Shown here in pieces: positions 26,501-34,400 of a stretch of DNA of 64,000 nt. This stretch comes from Dendrolimus kikuchii (taxonomy: Eukaryota > Arthropoda > Insecta > Lepidoptera > Lasiocampidae), in the NCBI GenBank assembly GCA_019925095.2, contig CM034398.1:11485001-11549000 (forward strand). Direction: 5' to 3'. Every line of letters begins with the position of its first letter. Position 1 is the stretch's first letter. Under the pieces are notes generated by a model, which was given only the letters and a program-made list of their open reading frames with translations, was not told the origin of the DNA and did not search any database. Both the position numbers and the translations under genes were made by a program.

Positions 26501-28435
26501 TATGAGAATTTGTAGGTTGACTTTTTGAATGTTATTGAACGCAATACCAAAAGAAATTAAGCTTTAAGTATAAGTCTGCATAATTATTATTTTATTTTAT
26601 TGCAGAGTTCAGCAGACAGGCTGACGGCCCACCTAATGGAAAGCGGTTACAATCGCCTATAGACATTTGTACAACCAAAGGTGATACAAATGCGCTGCTG
26701 CTCTCTTGAAAGGGACTGAAACCTGGCCACTGATGCCGAAACACAAATCAAGGTTGTTATGACGGCATACTCTAGACCAGGGATGGTAGCCGTTCAGTCG
26801 GGCAAATGCCCTGCAAATTCACCTGGCCGTGGGTTGTTTTGTCGCCTCTTACGATAGGCCGTCCGTCCGCAGTAAATTGTATTCTTTCTCCGTTCCTGCA
26901 CGGATAGAAGTCTATAATATAAACCTAGCATTAGACTTGTCCTTTTGTAAGCTAGAGAAGCGAGGCATATACTCAAGCGACAAAAGCAGGAGCAGCGTTT
27001 CACGGAGATTTTGAATGTGTAAAATCACGCAGTATAACCGCATCATGAATACTGCAGTAGCCTTTATATACATAACTAGAGTTTATCGACGCCGCGGGTC
27101 AAACTCTATTACGTACCTCTTGTTTATAAAGCAGACCTTAATGCCTACAGGTTTCATTGTGTTGAATTTTTATGTCAGTACTATTTGCCCCCTGAAAATT
27201 CACTTCATTTTATATCGCAAACTATCCCTCTCCCGGGATGAAAAGTATCTACGTCCATTTTTGGTATATGTACAAAATTACACCAAAACCGATCCAGTAC
27301 TCCAGTAGTTTTCCGTGAAAGCTTAACAAACAGACAGATCGAGTTACTATCGCATTTTTTTATAGACGATGCATTATTATATCTTCTAAACTTTAGAAAT
27401 GATTGGTCTCTCATACAAACTATCATCCCCTATTTCAACTCGTTGCAGTTTCGTTTATCGATCCCCGTGCCATCTATTTGCAAACTACAGAAATGATTAA
27501 AATGCCAAAAAATATCCAAAAAATGCCTAAAGTGCCAAAATGACCAGAATAACAAAAGTGCCAAGAGTGCCAAATATGCCAAAAATTACAAAAGTACCAA
27601 GAGTGCCAAATTAACCAAAATGGTAAATCACAAAAAACCTATTCTACTTTCTGGGATAACCTTTACATAAATCTATCCCATTATCAGGGTTAAAAAAGTA
27701 TCCTTTGTCCACCCACGATATTAAAATTACATATATGTATGTATACCAAAGTTCAGCCAAATCGATCCAATAGTTTCTTCGTAAAAGCATAACAAACAAA
27801 GAGACCAATGTATTTTTATCCCAAAAACTATCCCATTTTTTAGGTTAAAAAGTATCCTATATTCATTTTCGGCATCGAATATATATATATATATGACCGG
27901 CCTCAGCCAATATCTTCGCCACCGGTATCGGGCACGTTACCCACGACGAGCCCAGACCGCCTGACCCTATGTCAATTCCCGCTGCCCTAACCTGGGAGCG
28001 GGGACAGTTGCCTACCCGACACACCTCCTCCTCAATCATTTCAGGGGTGGCTGAGTCGTCCAGACCCGTCACCCGGATTTCCCCCCATTTAACGAGTCTG
28101 GTGATCTCCGCCACCCCATTGAGAGCCCCACAGATATATATATATTGGTAAGGAAAGGAATGTTCCGGTGGTTCGGGCATGTGGAAAGAATGCATGATGA
28201 AAGAATGAATAAACAGATATACAATGCAAAAGTGGATGGATGCAGAAGTCGTGGAAGGCCACAACACACTTTCCATGATCAAATGCAGAAGGTGATGTTA
28301 GGAGCCTTAAGAACAGACGAGCGTACATGACAAGAGTTATGAATGTCAAAGAAGCAAGCGAGGTGTGTAAGAATAAGCCTAAATGGCGCTCTGTTGTTCG
28401 TGCCTACCCCGCAAGGGAACTGGCGTGAAGTTATG

Positions 28436-28470
<35 letters not shown>

Positions 28471-31400
28471 ATATACATATACTGAGTTTCAGCCAAATCG
28501 GTCTAGTAGTTTTTCCGTGATACCGGAACAGACAGAGTTACTTTCGCATTTATAATATTAATAGGGACATACGACAAAAGATTTACCTGCACTAGTATAG
28601 TCCCGTTTCACGGATTTCATTTAGTGGAGGACAAAATGCCTAACCATGCCGCCGCTCTACAAAAATTGTCTTAATGTCGCTCGTGAATGTTGAATGTCAA
28701 CATGGCAATATGTGCAAACTGGACAAGAAAAAGTAAGACGAGCCTACCCCCGAAATTAAAACTTCAGGTGCAATCGGGTGAAATAATAGTGTCTAATGTC
28801 GGAACAATAATTATCATAAATAGAATCAGAACACAGTCTCTTAGAATAATAGCTGCAATAAATGTTTTGTCAGTGGTAGTGTAAGACGGTCCTACGTATT
28901 ATCGCTAATAGCGATGTCTTCCACATAACATTTTTAATATTTTTAGTAAACAATACATAATTCTGCAGAATATTGGTGCAAAGTAATATCAATGGAATGT
29001 TGTTCGTATGCTCTACATTGCACGGTAACTGAGCTCGGTTTGCTGGCAAATTACTACAAATGTCGCGGATCTGACCGGAGTGACTGCTCCGTCAAGGTCG
29101 TTCAGCAAACTATTTGATTGCCCTTCACGCTTTCCCGTGTCTTTATGCGTATACTGCTTGAGTTAGCGTAACGCATAGTAAGATATGTGGTCTTATTTCA
29201 ATGTGCCAATATTAAAAACCAATTGAAATCGAGTTATTAACAATGCCATGCTTAATTTTTTTTTTTAATTTAATTTAATAGTTATGTGTTTCGTAACAAC
29301 TAATTCTAGATTTTTGGACATGTAATAATAATGTGAAAGAAATTAAACAAAAGAACCAATTTAAGATGTCTTTAGAATGCGTAATAATGTCTGATTCCGG
29401 TATAATTTTGGAATTATTACGTAACCACAACTGTTACCAATATATAAATCAGAAAGTAATATTGTATAGATTTTTGTATGTTTAACATATTCACGGCTTC
29501 GAAAAGTTTCCTTTCATCAAGGAATTCGTTATATAATTACTGTGTATAAGTATGTACTATGTATATGAATATAAAATGCTATTTATCCGGGAAAACGAGA
29601 TGGTTTCCATAGGGTACGGAGTAGTAGTAGTAAATTTTACTACAATCGGTCTAAGAATAATCCCTATTAATATTATAAATGAGAAAGTAACACTGTCTGT
29701 CTGTTTGTCTGCCTGTCTTTTCCGTTTTCACGGAAAAACTACTGGACCGATTTGGCTCTCAGTATATATATATATTTTCGATGCCGAGGTTGAACATAGG
29801 ATACTTTTTATCTATATGTATATATGTAATTTTCATACCGTGGGTGAATAAGAGCTATTTTTCATCCTGGATAATGGGATAGATTTATGTAAAGGTCATC
29901 CCAAAAGTGGGATAGGTTTTGGTTGGTTTTGTGATTTGCCATTTTCGACATTTTGGTTATTTTGTCCTTTTTGCTCTTTTTCTCCTTTTTGATCTTTTTA
30001 TCCTTTTTGCTTTATTGACCTTTTTGCTCTTTATGTCCTTTTTGCTCTTTTTGTTCATTTGGCTCTTTTGCTCTTTTTGTCCTTTTTGTCCTTTTAGCTC
30101 TTTTTGTCCTTTTTGCTGTTTTTGTCCTTTTTGTCATTTTTGTAGTTTTCATTGACGGGGGATAGATAAATAAAACTAGGAGGGTTTGAAATAGAGGATG
30201 AAAGTTTGGATGAGCCAATCATTTCTCAAGTTCATAGATATAAAAATTCACCGTCTATAAAAATGCGTTAGTAACTCGATATGTCTTTCTGTTAAGTTGT
30301 GGGAAAACACTGAGAATATTGGATCGTTTTTATTGTAATTTTGTTTAAATATAGTTTTAATGCCGAAAATAGACATACCTATTTCATCACTCATGCCAGG
30401 AGATCGAATAGTTTGCCATATAAAATTATGTGAATTTTTCGGGTGCAAATGGCACTAACATAAAAATGTTGTACAATGTAACCTATATTAACGCCTGCTC
30501 TTTAAACAAGAAGCAGGAACTAGAGGTTAACCCGCGGCGCAGTCGCGGGTTAAAAACTAGTATTGTTATAATTTCGATAAATCCTAGGTATCTGAAGTTG
30601 GCGTCCCACTTCAGCTGCAAATAGCTCTACACTCAAATATTTAATAACCTATAGTAATAACATACAAACCGAGACATGAATATTGAGTGATACTAGTACA
30701 AGTACTGAGCAAACTTGAGCAATAAGTTACAGTACAACACAGGCGTGTCTTAATCTGATATGGAGTGTCTGGTTTACATCTAAGCAATGCATAATTATTG
30801 ACATTAGATAAATTAAACTGTCAGAATCACCACTTTGATATGCTTGCGACGCAGTAATTTGCTTTATATTTATAACTAGGGTATGCCCGCGACTTCGTCT
30901 ACGTTTGACTTGATATTTCCGCGGTATTCCGGGACATAAAGCACTGCAGCTATCGTTTTAGTGAAAACTGGGTCAGAATAAGCGAACTTATGCACCCGAA
31001 CAACTTTAAACCGCTCCCGGGAAAATTCGTGCGAGATTCCCGGGTTAAAAAAATATCACATCTTTTATTACGTAAAACTTGCTATCGATCGGTGAAAAAA
31101 CTGGAATTCATTTTTTTAACCTGGCCCTTTTAATTTATTCCAAGAAAAATTCCCGCAGGATTCCCGGGACAAAAAGTAGGGCAGGTTTTAAGTCTAAAAG
31201 CACGTATAGATATCGCGAGGCGTGCGTTGTGCGGGAACGTTTCGTCATACATGCCGCAACCTGAGGCATAAGACAGTACATTTATGCATGCGTCCCGAAC
31301 GAAACACGCTCAAACTGAGCACGCAAGGTGTTCGTCAGTAAGAAAAATGTTTAGAGTCCCATAGCACTCTGTTCTTTCATAAAGCTGGAAAAGTTCACGC

Positions 31401-34400
31401 AGTGATTAGGTATCGGTCTCCATGACGCATGAACGCGCAACCCAAATAACACCCATCCATCGACACGTAGCGTACCGCTCGCATCATAGATAATGAATAC
31501 ACTATGCTCGCATTAAGGAGGCGTTCGCGTTCGCGTTCGCGATCATGCGTGACAAATCACTCGCAACGCGTGTGTCGCGATGTTTGTACGTGCATTAAGA
31601 GTTTCCTGTCGATCAACGAAAACCGCATCGAAATCGGCCCAGTAGTTTTTACGTGAATCCCGAACAAACAGGCAAGAAATTTAAAAAATACATTGTGTTC
31701 TCCACTGTAATACCAAAATGAAAGTGCTATGTTGTTTTACCTAAACATTAATGACTGAATATCTGTCTATCTGTCTGTCCGACTGTTTATTTGCTCTAAA
31801 ACGGCTTACTAGATATTCAATGAAAATTTTAGATATTTTTTTTATTGCAGGAGATCAGCAGACAGGCAGACGGCCCACTTGATGGAAAGCGGTGACCATC
31901 GCCTATGGACATTTGCAACAGCAAAGTAGCTACAAATGCGCTGCTGCTCTCTTAAGGGAAACTGGAACCTGGTCACTAATGCCGGAACACAACTCAAGGT
32001 TGTTATGGCGACAATTTTAGATGCTAAAATAGGAATTTCATCGTAAGCTTTCGTGTTCTGTTTTATCTTGCAGGGTTCTAAATACTGTACAATTCGAATA
32101 TTTATATACCCAAATAACTTTTATTATTAATTTTTCAATGATTTGAGTACGAATTTAGACTAGGAAGCATACACAAGGCAGTCTGATCAAATGTGCATAT
32201 TTTTACTATTATCAGGTACTGACATACCGGTATGTGACGGTATACATTTTTTTTTAACAAAAATAAAACAGACTGCACGCTAAAAACCAAAAAATGAATA
32301 TTCAAAATCTCAAAGTCGGTGCCAAACAGAACATAAAAGACCAACAACAAATTTACAAAATATAGTTCTATCTATCAAGTAACAAACATAAAAAATATAG
32401 ATTCCTCCTTTTTGAAGTCAGTTATAAACATAGTGAGGCGACTTGCACATCGAGATAACCGATTTGGACGTTCGAGGCAGATATCAGTTTCCTTTAAATA
32501 AGAGGCTTGAGCCTAGCTAGAGGTACCTATATATGTCTTATAGTATTAAATGGTAAATTCCAAGGTACAAGAAATTTACTTTCTCCACGCTGTAACGTGA
32601 CATCACTCCCAAAGTGGCCATTAAATTTTACTTTAGAACATACGGCAATAAGAGTGCATACTAATAAAATCCCCAGTACACATTTCCTTCAAAGTCATAG
32701 TCCGTCGTAAGAATCCCATTGCTAAGTGATAGAAGTAAAGCAATGTATGCAACCTGATGCGTTGCAGCTATCGTACCTGTCAGCAGCTTAAAATTATTAT
32801 ATATTGAGCAAAATTATCAGAACTGTCGTACTTAAAAATGTCGTACATAATACTTGCATTGTGATGAAGGAGGTAAGCAAAATTATCGTACACGAACAAT
32901 AACAATTCAGATCCCTAGGATCACATGAACTTCCAATGACAAGCTTGTCTACACCTTAAAAAGGCCATTTTTGTATAATCATTTTAGAAGTATACCGAGC
33001 TTGCAATTACAATTAATTATAAGTTGTGATTTTCGCACAATAATTAGCAACCGTAGAGCGCTACTATGACATGTGCATCCGACTAAAGTCGTAGTGAGAA
33101 AGATAATAATATGTCACTTTTTTTTTTTGGAGCTGAACATAGCTGAATAGCCGCAGATGGCTGTTTCAGCGATACCGGACTTTAGTAATAATATGTCACC
33201 GCTGCGCCCGCTGGCTTTTATATCCGATTAGTAATCACAACTAGCCGTAAATATTACAATAGTAGATGATATTACTAATAACAAAATATGTTATTAACAG
33301 TACGTTAATGCCACAAAACTACGATTATCAACCCGGCATTTCAATGAATCAGTCTTGTTACCAAATATGTAGAGACCTGAGAAGAATATATTGACCCCTA
33401 GGAAGGGTGACTAAGCGTTCATACCCTGTTGCTGTTTCTTCATTGGTCGTGTTTGTAGAAGGGCCGCAGTAGTATAAATATTCCAGGCTAATACTTTAAT
33501 TTTTCCTTCCATTTATTTATAACTTTCTAATACCTAAACCTAAATGCATAATAATTAGGAGGTAGAGCTAGTTAGACCACTTAGTAGCCAAATTGCTGTA
33601 AGCTATATTCGTACCAGTTTTATTTTAATAGGTGTCTAACTAAATATAGCTTTTAATGGAAATTAGAAAAAAACTAATGAGCCACATCGAGAGCTACGAA
33701 TTGTATTGCCTGCCTGTTATTACATACTGAAAAAGTTAACGACTTAAAAATGTAAACCAAGAATTTCTGTCTGTTTTGAAGCACAGGAAAGTGCATAGTA
33801 ATGGCTTTATTAGTGATTACATTATGTGATGTTTTCCTCAGGTCAAATAACTAACGCTAATTTAAAACAGGATTTTTTGTGAAAGATGAAAGTATGTATA
33901 TACAATAATATCAGTGAAAAACATATTACGTATATCTTGCCTTTCACATTACCGAAACATAGTCACAAACATAAGTAAACAAATTTTCATTTCATGTATA
34001 CTGATTTATTTCTTGAAGGGTTAAATTACACCTATAAATACGGATACCTTAACGCAATAGACTATTGTTCGTAGACTTTTCCAACTTCACGCTACATAGT
34101 TTGGTCTTTCGCTTTTCTTATCTATCCCGTACCAACCGCGGCCCCGACGGGCATCCTACTACGTTTTCTAAGATAGGGTTTCCACTCCAGGGCATGCCCG
34201 TCTCATCGGCCATGGGACAGACAATCGAAGCACTGTAACTGCTTATTAATTTTGCGAACTATGTCGACTTCGTCTTACAAGTATCTCCGTTTTATCCGAT
34301 TTATATAATTCACAAGAGTTACACATATGATTACAAGGTCCATATCCTGATATTTAATTCAGTTGACTAGTCCTATATTCAGTGGTATACTTTTATTTAT

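Larger units (their letters stand above)
27076..28567 (-). mobile_element. Hel-A Helitron with two captured retroelement pieces
   Basis: Minus 5' end TCCCTATTAATATTATAAAT at 28567 (flank G, not A); 3' end gtttgacccgcggcgtcgat ... aactCTAG|T at 27076, hairpin worn. Its 9-bp array (27485-27625) is short and built on gccaaaagt. The AT microsatellite is expanded and broken by a gag fragment (27894-28130) and an RTE-like 3' end (28146-28440). Confidence 0.85.

Noticed and set aside
29919..30218. Phe/Leu-rich 78-aa and Lys-rich 68-aa frames
   Set aside because: Minisatellite of the Hel-A copy at 29661-30560.
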